From Microbispora oryzae (GTDB lineage: Bacteria; Actinomycetota; Actinomycetes; Streptosporangiales; Streptosporangiaceae), in NCBI RefSeq assembly GCF_017896165.1, contig NZ_JAFCNB010000008.1, positions 1-64,000 on the forward strand: a stretch of 64,000 nt of DNA, in the 5' to 3' direction. A program made the position numbers and the translations under genes. Below, in pieces: positions 36,975-46,296 of this stretch (the first letter of the stretch is position 1; each line of letters starts with the position of its first letter). The notes below the pieces were generated by a model that saw nothing but the letters and a program-made list of their open reading frames with translations, ran no database searches and was not told the origin of the DNA.

Positions 36975-38282
36975 ATGCCCGCACCTGACGTCGCCGCGCT
37001 ACTCGCAGAGCTGGAGCGCTCCGAACCGGATGTCGCCGAGTCCGCCCGGCTGGCCGTCGAGTGGCTGGCCGGCGGCGAGGCGCTGGAAACGATCAGCCAG
37101 CTCGACGTCTGCGAGTTCCTCTGGCACACGCTGCCGGTCAAGGTGCGGGGCGACCGGCACGCGATCGCGCGCGCCCTGGGCGAGCTGCTGCGGCTGGGCG
37201 GGATGAACCGCTACGCCGCCCTGTGCGACTCCGCCGCAACCGAACGCATCCTGCGGGTCTACGCCCGGGAGGGCGAGGAGGCCGGGAGCGCCGCCTATCA
37301 CCAGGCGCTGGAGGCGACGGGCGTGCTGCCGCCCGACATCCCCGAGTTGTCCTGGAGCTCCATCATGGGGCCGGAGGAGATGGGGGCCCACGTCGCCTGC
37401 GCGGCGGCGCTCGAACTGGCCATCGTGGCCGGCGACCCGGTCGACCGCGAGGAGCTGACCCGGCGCTGGCTCACCGCAGAAAGGCCCGAGCTCGGCGGCG
37501 ACTGCTGGCTCCACCGGGTGCAGGGCGAGCGGCTGAACCGCTGGGTGCTCGGGCGGGGCAGTGCCCGCCGCGAGCTGGCCCAGCCCTTCGAGGTACGGCT
37601 GCACGCGCCCATCCCGGCCCCGGACGGGCCCTGCCTGGAGCCGCTGCGCTGGCTGCTGGACCTGGCCCGCACCGGCATCCGCCTGACCGAGCGGCTCAAC
37701 CTGGCCACGGCCGTCGTGCAGGAGGGCGCGGGCCGGTTCGCCTGGCCCCCGCCGCGGGGCCGTGTCGTGCGGGTTGAGGCCGACCTTCCCCCGCTGACCG
37801 CCCTCCGCGAGCTGGCGGTCGAACTGCGCGCGGTCCGCCGCAGCGGTCGCCGGCTGGTGCTCACCCCCACCGGCCGCGCGATGCTGGACGACCCCCGGCG
37901 GCTGTGGGAGGCGGCGACGTCCGCGCTGCTGGCCCCCGCCCAGGGCGAACGCGACCTTGACGTCTCCATCCGTGAGATCGCGATGATGATGCTGGTCGAC
38001 GGGGGTGAGGTGGCCGAGGCGGAGCTCCGCGACCGGGTGGCCGAGGTGGTCAACGGCGAGGGCTGGCGATCGGCCGGCGGCGGCCGGGTCACCCCGGACG
38101 ACCTGGCCCGGCCGATGGCCGAGTTGCGGCGGCGGCTTGACGCCCTCCACCTGCGGCGGACGGACGGCCTCGCCTCCCCGTCGGGCGCGCCCTGGCTGCT
38201 CACGGCCGCCGGGCGCTCCGCCGCCTTGGCCGCGCTGCGGGCCCAGGCCCTGCGCCCGCGTCAGTACGCCGGCCTGGGGTGA
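36975..38282 (+). CDS. Conserved actinobacterial protein of unknown function, pRiA4b ORF-3-like
   Basis: About 435 residues from ATG 36975 (MPAPDVAALLAELERSEPDVAES); an earlier GTG start at 36924 is possible. It is rich in Arg, Ala and Leu, has no signal peptide or membrane helix, and seems all-helical. The part ARTGIRLTERLNLATAVVQE...RSGRRLVLTPTGRAMLDDPRRLW resembles the C-terminal part of actinobacterial proteins labelled plasmid pRiA4b ORF-3-like. This is pattern memory only; the role is unknown. Confidence 0.65.
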   Translation: MPAPDVAALLAELERSEPDVAESARLAVEWLAGGEALETISQLDVCEFLWHTLPVKVRGDRHAIARALGELLRLGGMNRYAALCDSAATERILRVYAREGEEAGSAAYHQALEATGVLPPDIPELSWSSIMGPEEMGAHVACAAALELAIVAGDPVDREELTRRWLTAERPELGGDCWLHRVQGERLNRWVLGRGSARRELAQPFEVRLHAPIPAPDGPCLEPLRWLLDLARTGIRLTERLNLATAVVQEGAGRFAWPPPRGRVVRVEADLPPLTALRELAVELRAVRRSGRRLVLTPTGRAMLDDPRRLWEAATSALLAPAQGERDLDVSIREIAMMMLVDGGEVAEAELRDRVAEVVNGEGWRSAGGGRVTPDDLARPMAELRRRLDALHLRRTDGLASPSGAPWLLTAAGRSAALAALRAQALRPRQYAGLG

Positions 38283-38288
38283 CCTTCC

Positions 38289-40592
38289 TCACTCGGTGCG
38301 CAGGCCCTCCGGACGGGTCAGCCGCCACAGGGCCGGCAGGCTCAGGGCGGTGACGAGCAGGACCACCGCCGCGCCCAGCCCGGCCGACCCGCCGACAACA
38401 GGCCAGCTCACCGACAGCGGCAGCTGGACCATGCTCATCAGCACCGCGCCCAGCGCCAGCCCGAAGACCACCGCGAGCACCATGCCGATCAGCACCGGGA
38501 CGGCGGTCTGCCACAGGACCGACCAGGAGAGCGTGCCGCGGCGGGTGCCGACCGCCACCAGCATGGCCAGCAGCCTGCGCCGTTCCCGCAGCTGCTCCAG
38601 GACGCCGATCAGCATGCTCGCGGCGATCAACAGCAGAGTGATCACGGCCCCGATGTAGAGGCCGCGCCGGATGCCGTCGAACTTCCGGTCCATCCGCACG
38701 GCGGACTGCACGCCGACCATGCTGAGCGGGTCGGCTCCCACCGCGGTGTTGCGCAGGCGCTCCAGCGCGTCCGGATCTCCGGGTGAGAGCCACACGTAGG
38801 CTTGGATCGTGCCGGCCGCCAGCTGGGACGGGCGGAGAACGCCGGGTGTCACCAGGACGGCGTCCTGCCGCACCGCGTCGTAGGTCTGGGTCCCCGTGAC
38901 GACTCTGGTCCGCGCGGGCAGCGTCCAGCTCCCGCCCCCTCCGTCGTCCCCCAGGGTCAGCCGGGCGCCCGGCCGGTAGGCGGCGGTGACAGCAGAATCG
39001 CTCTCGGATGTGCGCACGAGGAACACGTCCCCGGGGGAGCATCGGCCGAGCCGCGCGTAGTGGGCCAGCGAGGCGCAGTCGGCCTCGCGCAGCTCCACGA
39101 GGGCCTCGCCGGCACGCGGAGGCCGGGCCGGCTGGGTGGTGAGCCGGACGCTCGCGTCGGCGGCGGTGACCCCCGGCGTGGAGCGCAGCCGGGACAGCAG
39201 GCCGGCCCGGTCCGTGAACGTGTGCGTCTGCACGATCACCTGGGGGCCCGCGGCGTCGTGGCCCGTCTCCGTGATCGACTGGCTCTGCGCGCCCGCGAAC
39301 AGCATCTGCAGCCCGATCGTGCCCGCCACCGCGACCGTGATGCCGTTGACCAGCCGGACCGGGGTGCCGCTGTCGAACCGCAGCCGGCGTACGGCCAGCT
39401 GCCAGCCGACCGGACCGCCGCCCAGCCGCCGTACTACCAGGTCGATCAGCCAGGGCAGCAACGCCACCGCGCCGAGCAGCAGCAGAACGGCCCCCGCCGC
39501 GGCCTGATACTGACCGGCGGAGCCCTGGACGCCTCCGTCGCCGAGCATGGGCGCGAGCACGAGCAGGCCGGCCGCGGGCGGGATCAGCCGCCACCAGAGC
39601 CGGCGGCGGGTCACGGTCGCGCGGCGGGTCACGCCGAGCGGCTCGATGGCCACTCCACGCAGGGCGGCCAGGCCGGCCGCGACCGACACCACCGGCACCG
39701 CGACGACGATCAGCGCCGTCAGCGGAAGACCCGGCCGCACGTCGGCGGCGAACACGCTGACGTCCCAGACGGTGAAGAACGGCGCCACCTGGCGTCCGGC
39801 GAGGAACAGCAGGGCCCCGACGCCGAGGCCGAGCAGCGCCCCGGCCGTCGCCTCGCCCGCCGCGATGCGGCGGGTCATGCGCGGATCGGCTCCGATCAGC
39901 CGGAGCGCGGCCAGCCGCTGGTCGCGGCGCTCCCCGCCGAAGCGGACCGCCGAGGCGAGGAAGACCGCGATGGGCAGGAGCAGCACGACGAAGATGATCA
40001 CCACGAGCAGCACGAGCAGCGGGCTCAGCCCCTCGTGCTCCAGGCCGGCCTGACCGAACCGGTCGATCCGCGCGGTCGCGCGCTCGGTCAGAGCGCCGTC
40101 GCCCAGGTAGAACGCCAGTTCTCCGGGACCGCTCAGACCCGCGTCCGCGATCGTCCCGATGACGCGGGCGCCGCGGAGGCGGGGGGCGAACAGGCGTCCG
40201 TCCGGCGAGTCGAGCAGCGCCTTCAGGGCGGGCGACACGACGACCTCGCCGGGCCCGGGGAACCGCGCGACACCGGGAGGCACCGGCGGTCGCGTCCCCT
40301 CCGCGCGCAGGAGCCGGCCGCGTACGGCGTCGCCCCTGAACTCGGTGTCGGTGTAACCGAGGAGCACCGTGTTCGCGCCGGGTGAGAGCTGCCCGCTGGA
40401 CACGAGATCACTGCGGGCGTCGTCCCGGGCCTGGCGGGCGGCGAACGCCTGAGGCACCGAGGCGGCGAGCAGGAGCAGCGCCACCCCGACGCCGACGCCG
40501 ACCGCGGTGAGCACGGCGCGGGTCCAGCCGTCCCGGCCGCCCGCGACGGCGAAACGCGCGCCGAGCAGCAGATCTTTCAGTGCCGCGCTCAC
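38289..40592 (-). CDS. FtsX-like ABC transporter permease
   Basis: 767 residues. The pattern is a first hydrophobic helix, a ~170-residue external region, three helices, a further three or four helices, a second large external region (about 450-640), and three terminal helices. This is the double-FtsX layout of MacB/LolE-type permeases. It overlaps the ATPase gene by 4 bp (ATGA) and forms an operon with it. It probably exports or removes a hydrophobic or antimicrobial compound, or takes part in mechanotransmission; the substrate is unknown. Confidence 0.87.
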   Translation of the reverse strand: MSAALKDLLLGARFAVAGGRDGWTRAVLTAVGVGVGVALLLLAASVPQAFAARQARDDARSDLVSSGQLSPGANTVLLGYTDTEFRGDAVRGRLLRAEGTRPPVPPGVARFPGPGEVVVSPALKALLDSPDGRLFAPRLRGARVIGTIADAGLSGPGELAFYLGDGALTERATARIDRFGQAGLEHEGLSPLLVLLVVIIFVVLLLPIAVFLASAVRFGGERRDQRLAALRLIGADPRMTRRIAAGEATAGALLGLGVGALLFLAGRQVAPFFTVWDVSVFAADVRPGLPLTALIVVAVPVVSVAAGLAALRGVAIEPLGVTRRATVTRRRLWWRLIPPAAGLLVLAPMLGDGGVQGSAGQYQAAAGAVLLLLGAVALLPWLIDLVVRRLGGGPVGWQLAVRRLRFDSGTPVRLVNGITVAVAGTIGLQMLFAGAQSQSITETGHDAAGPQVIVQTHTFTDRAGLLSRLRSTPGVTAADASVRLTTQPARPPRAGEALVELREADCASLAHYARLGRCSPGDVFLVRTSESDSAVTAAYRPGARLTLGDDGGGGSWTLPARTRVVTGTQTYDAVRQDAVLVTPGVLRPSQLAAGTIQAYVWLSPGDPDALERLRNTAVGADPLSMVGVQSAVRMDRKFDGIRRGLYIGAVITLLLIAASMLIGVLEQLRERRRLLAMLVAVGTRRGTLSWSVLWQTAVPVLIGMVLAVVFGLALGAVLMSMVQLPLSVSWPVVGGSAGLGAAVVLLVTALSLPALWRLTRPEGLRTE

Positions 40593-41272
40593 GACGCCCT
40601 CGTCAGGTCACGCGTGCGGCCGTCGCGTACGACGACCTCCCGGTCGGAGTATCCGGCCACCCGGGCCTCGTGGGTCACCAGGACGACGGCGGCCGCCGTC
40701 TCGCGCGCCGCCTGTGTGAGCAGGCGCATCACCTTCTCGCCGTTCAGCGAGTCGAGCGCGCCGGTCGGCTCGTCGGCGAAGACGACGCGGGGGCGGGTGA
40801 CCAGGGCCCGGGCGACGGCCACCCGCTGGGCCTGGCCGCCGGACGTCTCCCCCGGCCGCTTCCTCGCCAGGTCGGCCACCTCGAGCCGTTCCAGCCATTC
40901 GGCCGCCCGGCGCTCCGCCTCCCCGCGCCGGATCCGCTCCAGCCGCAGTGGAAGCGCCACATTCTCCAGGCAGGTGAGCTCCGGCACGAGCTGGCCGAAC
41001 TGGAAGACGAACCCGAAGTCGGTCCGGCGCAGGGCGCTGCGCTCGGTCTCCGACATCGCCGAGAGGTCCCGCCCGCCGTAGGTCACCACGCCGGAGTCCG
41101 GCAGCAAGATCCCGGCCAGGCAGTGGAGCAGGGTGGACTTGCCCGACCCCGAGGATCCCATCACGGCGACCACCTCGCCGGGCCACACCCGCATCGTGGC
41201 GCCGTCGAGCGCGGGGGTCGCCCCGAACGACCTGTGGAGGTCGTCGGCCTCCAGGAGCGGCGCGGCCGTCAT
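40589..41272 (-). CDS. ABC transporter ATP-binding protein (MacB/LolD type)
   Basis: 227 residues, starting MTAAPLLEADDLHRSFGATPALDGATM. It has Walker A GSSGSGKST, Q-loop FVFQFGQL, signature SGGQAQRVAVARALV and Walker B VVFADEPTGALDS. The reading frame continues upstream to 42535, but that is not coding. Start ATG 41272 overlaps the padR stop by 4 bp, and the stop overlaps the permease start by 4 bp, so the three genes are translationally coupled. Confidence 0.93.
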   Translation of the reverse strand: MTAAPLLEADDLHRSFGATPALDGATMRVWPGEVVAVMGSSGSGKSTLLHCLAGILLPDSGVVTYGGRDLSAMSETERSALRRTDFGFVFQFGQLVPELTCLENVALPLRLERIRRGEAERRAAEWLERLEVADLARKRPGETSGGQAQRVAVARALVTRPRVVFADEPTGALDSLNGEKVMRLLTQAARETAAAVVLVTHEARVAGYSDREVVVRDGRTRDLTRAS

Positions 41273-41793
41273 GTCAGCACTCTCTTCGTCAGCTCGTCGA
41301 GCCGGGCCGCGGTCAGCTCCAGCCAGCGCAGGTCGGCCTCCAGATGGAACAGGGCGTGGTCGCAGACGAGCTGGTCGGCCAGATCGCCGGACGCCTTGCG
41401 CCGGGTGAGCTCGCGCATGTGCCGCAGGTGCTCGGCCCGCTGCACGTCGAGCAGGTCGGCCGCCGACCGGCCGGACAGCAGCGCGAGCACCACCTTGGTG
41501 TAGAGCGTGTTCTGCAGGTAGAGCTCGGGCTTCTCGGCCGTCGACAGCCACCGGTCGACGTCGGTGACGCCGGCGGAGGTGACGGCGTACCGCTTGCGCT
41601 CGGGCCCGTCCACCTGCTCGACCCCGTCGAGCTCCACGAACCCGTCCTTGAGCAGGCGTGACAGCGTGGCGTACACCTGCCCGTAGTGCAGCGGGCGGAC
41701 GTGTCCGAAGCGGTCGTCGTACGCGCGCTTGAGGTCGTATCCGTGGCGGGGGCCCGACTCGAGAAGCCCCAGGAAGACTTGTCCGATTGACAT
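41269..41793 (-). CDS. PadR family transcriptional regulator
   Basis: About 174 residues from ATG 41793 (MSIGQVFLGLLESGPRHGYDLKRAYDDRF). The winged-helix motif is GYDLKRAYDDRFGHVRPLHYGQVYATLSRLLKDGFVELDG, followed by a helical C-terminal domain. A -10-like TATAGT on the minus strand ends about 9 nt upstream, so the start looks leaderless. It heads the ABC transporter operon and very likely represses it through the operator just upstream. Confidence 0.93.
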   Translation of the reverse strand: MSIGQVFLGLLESGPRHGYDLKRAYDDRFGHVRPLHYGQVYATLSRLLKDGFVELDGVEQVDGPERKRYAVTSAGVTDVDRWLSTAEKPELYLQNTLYTKVVLALLSGRSAADLLDVQRAEHLRHMRELTRRKASGDLADQLVCDHALFHLEADLRWLELTAARLDELTKRVLT

Positions 41794-41802
41794 GCTCACA
41801 GA

Positions 41803-41834
41803 CTATACACAGCATGTATACATGGGTTGTATAG
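41803..41834. promoter_or_regulatory. Symmetric PadR operator
   Basis: ATGTATACAT (41814-41823) lies at the exact centre of an outer pair CTATACA (41803-41809) and TGTATAG (41828-41834), both centred at 41818.5. It overlaps the promoter of padR. Nested palindromes of this kind are typical PadR operators. Confidence 0.85.
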
Positions 41835-42001
41835 CGGACGGGGAGGTAACCTGACCGGGGCCGGAAGGCGACCGGCGCTCCGTCCAGGGCGGGCCGCCGG
41901 GAAAAAATGCGCGGCGCGATGTCGATCCGGCCGTATCCCGTTCGTGTAGTCGGTGAGACGCCGGCCGCGGCGTCCCGACCGGCCCAGGAAGGGAGACCGG
42001 C

Positions 42002-42358
42002 ATGACGCAGTACGCACTGCTCGTCCACCAGCCCGGCGGAGAGCCGCCGCCCCCGGACGTCCTCGACCCGATCATCCGGGACGTCGGCGCCGTCGACCAG
42101 GCGATGCGGGACGCCGGTGTCTGGGTCTTCACGGCCCGCCTCCATTCCGATGAGACGGCCACCGTGGTGCGGGCGAAGGACGGCGAGGCCCTGATGACCG
42201 ACGGCCCGTACGCCGAGGGCAAGGAGTATCTGGGCGGGTTCACCGTCATCGACGTCCCCGACCTCGACGCCGCGCTCGACTGGGCGCGCAGGCTCGCGCT
42301 GGCCATCCGGTTCCTGCCGATCGAGGTGCGGCCGGTCCAGGGCGGGGCCGGCGGCTGA
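42002..42358 (+). CDS. YciI/DGPF domain protein
   Basis: 118 residues. YCII-fold protein: [12 protein letters not shown], then [51 protein letters not shown], where [14 protein letters not shown] is the family signature. It is followed 23 bp later by an ECF-type sigma factor; DGPF proteins are the known partners of ECF42 sigma factors. Molecular function is not defined. Confidence 0.92.
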   Translation: MTQYALLVHQPGGEPPPPDVLDPIIRDVGAVDQAMRDAGVWVFTARLHSDETATVVRAKDGEALMTDGPYAEGKEYLGGFTVIDVPDLDAALDWARRLALAIRFLPIEVRPVQGGAGG

Positions 42359-42381
42359 ACGAGCGGGGGCCGGGCAGCCGC

Positions 42382-43593
42382 ATGCCGGAGCTGGAACGGG
42401 TGTTCCGCGCCGAGTACGGCCGCGCGGTCGCCGTCCTGGTCCGCGTCCTCGGCGACATCGGCCTCGCCGAGGAGGCGGTCCAGGACGCCTTCGCCGAGGC
42501 GGTGCGGCGGTGGCCGTCCGACGGGACGCCGCCAAGCCCGGCCGGCTGGATCATCACGACCGCCCGCAACCGGGCGGTCGACCGCCTGCGGCGGGAGGCG
42601 TCCAGGGACGACCGGCACGCCCAGGCCGCCCTGGTCCACGCCGGCGCCGAACCGGCCGAGGAGGGCCCCGTGCGCGACGACCGGCTCCGACTGATCTTCA
42701 CCTGCTGCCATCCGGCGCTGGCCCCGGCATCACGGGTGGCGCTGACGCTGCGGCTACTCGGCGGCCTGTCGACCGCGGAGATCGCCCGCGCGTTCCTCGT
42801 CCCCGAGCCGACGATGGCGCAGCGGATCGTCCGGGCCAAAGCCAAGATCCGCGACGCCCGCATTCCCTATCGCGTGCCGCGTGAGGCCGATCTGCCCGAC
42901 CGGCTCCGCGCGGTGCTCGCCGTCGTCTACCTCGTCTTCAACGAGGGTTACACGGCCAGCTCGGGCGACCGGCTCGTCCGGGGAGAGCTGTGCGACGAGG
43001 CCGTCCGGCTGGGCCGGCTGCTGGCCGAACTCATGCCCGACGAGCCCGAGGTCATGGGGCTGCTCGCGCTCATGTTGCTCGTCGACGCCCGCCGCGCCGC
43101 CCGCACCACCCCGGACGGGGAGCTGGTGCGGCTGCCCGACCAGGACCGGAGCCGATGGGACGGGGCGCTCATCGCCGAGGGGCAGGCCATCGTCAGGCGG
43201 TGCCTGCGGCGCGGCATGCCGGGGCCGTACCAGATCCAGGCGGCGATCAACGCGGTGCACGGCGACGCGCCCACGGCGTCCGCCACCGACTGGCCGGCGA
43301 TCCTGCGGCTGTACGACCAGCTTCTCGCGCTGACCCCGACCCCGGTCGTGGCGCTCAACCGGGCGGTTGCGGTCGCCGAGGTGGCCGGGCCGGCCGCCGC
43401 CCTCGACGTCGTCGACGGCCTCGACCTGGAGGGGTTCCACCTGTTCCACGCCGTACGCGCCGACCTGCTGCGGCGGCTCGGCCGCACGGACGAGGCGATC
43501 GAGGCGTACGACGCGGCCGTCACCCACGCCGGGAACGCGGCCGAGCGCGACTTCCTGCTAAGCGCCCGCGCCGGGCTCCGCCCGGCGGAGTGA
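42382..43593 (+). CDS. ECF42-like RNA polymerase sigma factor with TPR-like C-terminus
   Basis: 403 residues. Region 2 is in [41 protein letters not shown], and region 4 in [56 protein letters not shown]. After about residue 190 comes a ~200-residue helical extension ([54 protein letters not shown]) that folds like TPR repeats. This extension and the DGPF partner define the ECF42 group, which lacks an anti-sigma factor. None is seen nearby. Confidence 0.92.
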   Translation: MPELERVFRAEYGRAVAVLVRVLGDIGLAEEAVQDAFAEAVRRWPSDGTPPSPAGWIITTARNRAVDRLRREASRDDRHAQAALVHAGAEPAEEGPVRDDRLRLIFTCCHPALAPASRVALTLRLLGGLSTAEIARAFLVPEPTMAQRIVRAKAKIRDARIPYRVPREADLPDRLRAVLAVVYLVFNEGYTASSGDRLVRGELCDEAVRLGRLLAELMPDEPEVMGLLALMLLVDARRAARTTPDGELVRLPDQDRSRWDGALIAEGQAIVRRCLRRGMPGPYQIQAAINAVHGDAPTASATDWPAILRLYDQLLALTPTPVVALNRAVAVAEVAGPAAALDVVDGLDLEGFHLFHAVRADLLRRLGRTDEAIEAYDAAVTHAGNAAERDFLLSARAGLRPAE

Positions 43594-43608
43594 GGCCGCC
43601 GCCGGGAC

Positions 43609-44277
43609 TCAGTCTCCCTCGGGTGGCGGTCCGGTGGCCGCCTGGACCTTGCCCGCGATCCGGGCCGACTCGGCCTCCTGGGCGAGACGGCGCAGCGCGT
43701 CCAACGCCCGCCCGTACAGCACCTGCATGATCACCAGGGTCTCCACCGCGGTGTCGCGCGGGCCGTCGAGCCGGACCTTCCTGAGATCATGCTCTCTGGC
43801 CAGTTCGTCCGCCACCCGGGCGTATGGGAGCAGGTCGTCCCGCGTGGCGGGCATGCCCAGGCGTTTGAGCGAGACAAGGGTCTGGGCGAGCTCGGCCCGC
43901 GTCGGCGCGTCCGGGTAGATGACCCAGCCCATCTCCGTGATCATCTCGTCCACCAGCGCTCCCGCCTCCTGCCAATCCGGGTCGTCGGGCGCCGGCTCCA
44001 CCGGCAGGCTCAGCGCGTAATGGGCGGCGCCGAGCATCTGGTGGACGCTCGTCTGCTCGTCCTCGACCGCCTCGATGATCTTGCGGATCGTCGCGAGCGG
44101 CAGCCTGCCGACGTCGACGAGGGCCCGGATGAGCCGGAGCCTGCGCACGTGCGACGCGTTGTACTCGGCCCGCGTGGCGGACGTCTGCTCGCCCGGCGGG
44201 AGCAGCCCCTCCCGTAGGTAGTACTTGATCGTCGCGATCGGCACCCCGGATTCCGCGCGGAGCTGGGACATGAGCAT
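43609..44277 (-). CDS. MerR family transcriptional regulator
   Basis: About 222 residues from ATG 44277 (MLMSQLRAESGVPIATIKYYLREGLLPPG). The MerR DNA-binding domain is clear (TIKYYLREGLL; NASHVRRLRLIRALVDVGRLPLATIRKII), followed by a longer effector domain without obvious metal-binding Cys. A -10-like TAGTAT ends 7 nt upstream, so the start may be leaderless. Divergent from a DUF4188 gene with a perfect palindrome between. Confidence 0.9.
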   Translation of the reverse strand: MLMSQLRAESGVPIATIKYYLREGLLPPGEQTSATRAEYNASHVRRLRLIRALVDVGRLPLATIRKIIEAVEDEQTSVHQMLGAAHYALSLPVEPAPDDPDWQEAGALVDEMITEMGWVIYPDAPTRAELAQTLVSLKRLGMPATRDDLLPYARVADELAREHDLRKVRLDGPRDTAVETLVIMQVLYGRALDALRRLAQEAESARIAGKVQAATGPPPEGD

Positions 44278-44305
44278 GAGTTGGATACTACCACTTTCCA
44301 ATTTC

Positions 44306-44328
44306 ATTGGAGAGTGCTACTCTCCAAT
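44306..44328. promoter_or_regulatory. MerR operator between merR and DUF4188 gene
   Basis: Perfect 10-bp arms ATTGGAGAGT (44306-44315) and ACTCTCCAAT (44319-44328) around GCT. A weaker TTGGA...TCCAA repeat lies at 44281-44301. The rightward promoter could be TTGGAG (44307) with a TCAGAT/CAGATA -10 at 19-20 bp, the long spacer used by MerR regulators. Confidence 0.85.
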
Positions 44329-44363
44329 GCATCAGATAGCCCCACTATCCAAGGAGATGGATC

Positions 44364-44819
44364 ATGCGGAACAGCGCCCGCGTCGAGGGTGACTTCGTGG
44401 TCTTCCTGATCGGCATGCGGATCAACAGGCTGCGCGCCGTACGCACGTGGGTCGGCGTGATCAGGGCGATGGTCCCCATGATCAAGGAGCTCCGCACCGA
44501 CCCCGCCCACGGCCTGCTCGGGGTCGAGAACTTCTTCAACGGCCGGACCACACTGATGGTCCAGTACTGGCGCAGCACCGAACACCTCCTCGCGTACGCC
44601 CACGACCGCGAGGCGAGTCACTGGCCGGCCTGGAAGCGCTTCTACCGGGAGGCGTTCCGGAGCGAGGCCGTGGGCGTCTGGCACGAGACCTACAGCGTCA
44701 GCGAGTACGAGACCGTCTACGTCAACATGCCGCCGTTCGGGCTGGGCCGGGCGGGAGAGCTCGTGCCCACCAGAGAGCTGGGCGACGACTCCGCCCGGCG
44801 CCTCAAGGCCTCGCACTGA
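44364..44819 (+). CDS. DUF4188 family protein
   Basis: 151 residues. FVVFLIGMRINRLRAVRTWVGVIRAMVPMIKEL, then TTLMVQYWRSTEHLLAYAHDREASHWPAWKRFYREAF and GVWHETYSV, a dimeric alpha-beta-barrel-like fold typical of DUF4188 (monooxygenase-like or phenylacetaldoxime-dehydratase-related). No catalytic activity can be assigned. The start is preceded by caaggagatggatc. Likely activated by the divergent MerR. Confidence 0.87.
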   Translation: MRNSARVEGDFVVFLIGMRINRLRAVRTWVGVIRAMVPMIKELRTDPAHGLLGVENFFNGRTTLMVQYWRSTEHLLAYAHDREASHWPAWKRFYREAFRSEAVGVWHETYSVSEYETVYVNMPPFGLGRAGELVPTRELGDDSARRLKASH

Positions 44820-44881
44820 ACGCCCGGGGCCCGCGCCCAGGCGGGGAAACGGCCGCCTACGGCCCGCCACGGCGTGATGGA

Positions 44882-45628
44882 ATGTCCGGCGTGACTCCTG
44901 ACGTGCCCGGGTTCACCGGGGTAGCCACCGTTCGCGACGAACCGGACTACCTGGACTATTACGTGGTCCTCCACGACTCCTCCGAAAGGCCCCTCGGCAT
45001 CCTCGTCGAGGAGTTCGCATGCGCCGCCGACGGCACCACGACAGGCCTGGACGGCGCCGGGTGGACCGCGGCGGACGGCCAATGGCGGAGCTCGGCCGGC
45101 TTCAGCCGCCGGCTGCGCCGGGACGTGGAGCCGCCCGTCCTCGCGGTCGACCGGCCCGAGGCCGCGGCCATCTACCGGCGGCTCGGCGGCGGCGAACTCC
45201 CCGGCGAGACCACGCTGCGCGGCCACTTCACCGAGCACCTGGCCCTCCCCTGGGCCGAGCCTCTTCGGTTCGCCCCGCCCGAGGTGCCCGAGGGATTCCA
45301 CGACCGGCGGGTCTACCGCCTGCTGTTCGCCCGCGCGCCGCGGGAGGGCGCCGTCGACCGCCTGCGGGACCTCTGGCGGATGACAACCCCAGGCGCCGAT
45401 CCCGCCGATCCACGGGGCAGGGTGGCCGGCAACGCCCGCCGGCGGGTGGCGGGAGACTCCTTCACCTGGGACCTGCGCCGGATCGGCCCCGGGATCTCCT
45501 GGTGCGTCGACCTCACGGCCTGCCTCGCCACCCCGTCCGGCGAGAGCGTCGGGCCCGTGCTGGGGGAGCTGACGGCGGCGATGCGGCGCGAGGGCCTTAT
45601 CCCCGTGACCGTCGAGCGCTTCTCCTGA
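44882..45628 (+). CDS. Conserved hypothetical protein
   Basis: 248 residues from ATG 44882 (MSGVTPDVPGFTGVATVRDEPDYLDYYVVLH). It lacks a signal peptide and membrane helices. Its mixed alpha/beta sequence is full of Arg, Asp and Gly, with a C-terminal WDLRRIGPGISWCVDLTACLATPSGE segment. I do not recognise the family. It follows the DUF4188 gene on the same strand after 62 bp and could be co-transcribed. Confidence 0.6.
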   Translation: MSGVTPDVPGFTGVATVRDEPDYLDYYVVLHDSSERPLGILVEEFACAADGTTTGLDGAGWTAADGQWRSSAGFSRRLRRDVEPPVLAVDRPEAAAIYRRLGGGELPGETTLRGHFTEHLALPWAEPLRFAPPEVPEGFHDRRVYRLLFARAPREGAVDRLRDLWRMTTPGADPADPRGRVAGNARRRVAGDSFTWDLRRIGPGISWCVDLTACLATPSGESVGPVLGELTAAMRREGLIPVTVERFS

Positions 45629-45724
45629 GAACGACCGGGCTTCTTTCATGCGACGGGGATCCGCCGCTGGCCTTTCCACGGGGCCGCGACGGACAATTCA
45701 CGAGACGGACTGTGGAGGTCGGGC

Positions 45725-46264
45725 GTGATCACAATCAGACGCGGCGTCCGCGCCCTGGGCGCGCTCGTCCTGTTCACGACGGTATCGGCCGCCGGATGCA
45801 CGGCTGGTAACACAGCGGGCGGCACGGCTGGTGGCACGACCGGTGGCGCAGCGGGCGGGAAGGCGGGCGGCTCGGAGTGCTCAACCGTCAGGCGGGACGC
45901 CCTGCCCACCTGGGCGCGAACCGGATTCAGTGACGACGGATCCGGCATTCGCCACGTGTTGGGCGATAACGGCGACATCCTCGCCGTGCTGTTCAACTAT
46001 CCGCCCACGGCCTCGGCCGACCCCGATGACACGAACAAGATCCTCTGGGTCTCGCGGCTGCCGCAGGAGCCGATGCGACCTCTGACGATCACCGGCGTGC
46101 TCGACGGTACGACGACGTCGGTGACCCGCGAGATCGCCGGCGGCCCGGGCCCCTCGTCCGTCAACCTGCCGAAGGCGGGCTGCTGGCGGCTGACGCTGCG
46201 CTGGTCGGGTCACACCGACAGCATGTCCCTCGAATTCGCCCCACCCGGCACCGCCGCCGAATAG
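45725..46264 (+). CDS. Putative lipoprotein
   Basis: 179 residues from a GTG start. The N-terminus MITIRRGVRALGALVLFTTVSAAGC ends in a lipobox (SAAGC), followed by a Gly/Thr/Ala-rich linker (NTAGGTAGGTTGGAAGG) and a C-terminal domain of about 120 residues that looks like a beta-sandwich. It is probably anchored to the outer face of the membrane. No family recognised. Confidence 0.72.
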   Translation: MITIRRGVRALGALVLFTTVSAAGCTAGNTAGGTAGGTTGGAAGGKAGGSECSTVRRDALPTWARTGFSDDGSGIRHVLGDNGDILAVLFNYPPTASADPDDTNKILWVSRLPQEPMRPLTITGVLDGTTTSVTREIAGGPGPSSVNLPKAGCWRLTLRWSGHTDSMSLEFAPPGTAAE

Positions 46265-46296
46265 CCGGCAACGCGACAATCCGGTTCGGGCGGTGC

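Noticed and set aside
40589-42535. Longer form of the ABC ATPase gene starting at 42535
   Set aside because: The extra 5' part runs antisense through padR-upstream and YciI sequences and has no ABC features; the ATG at 41272 coupled to padR is far better.
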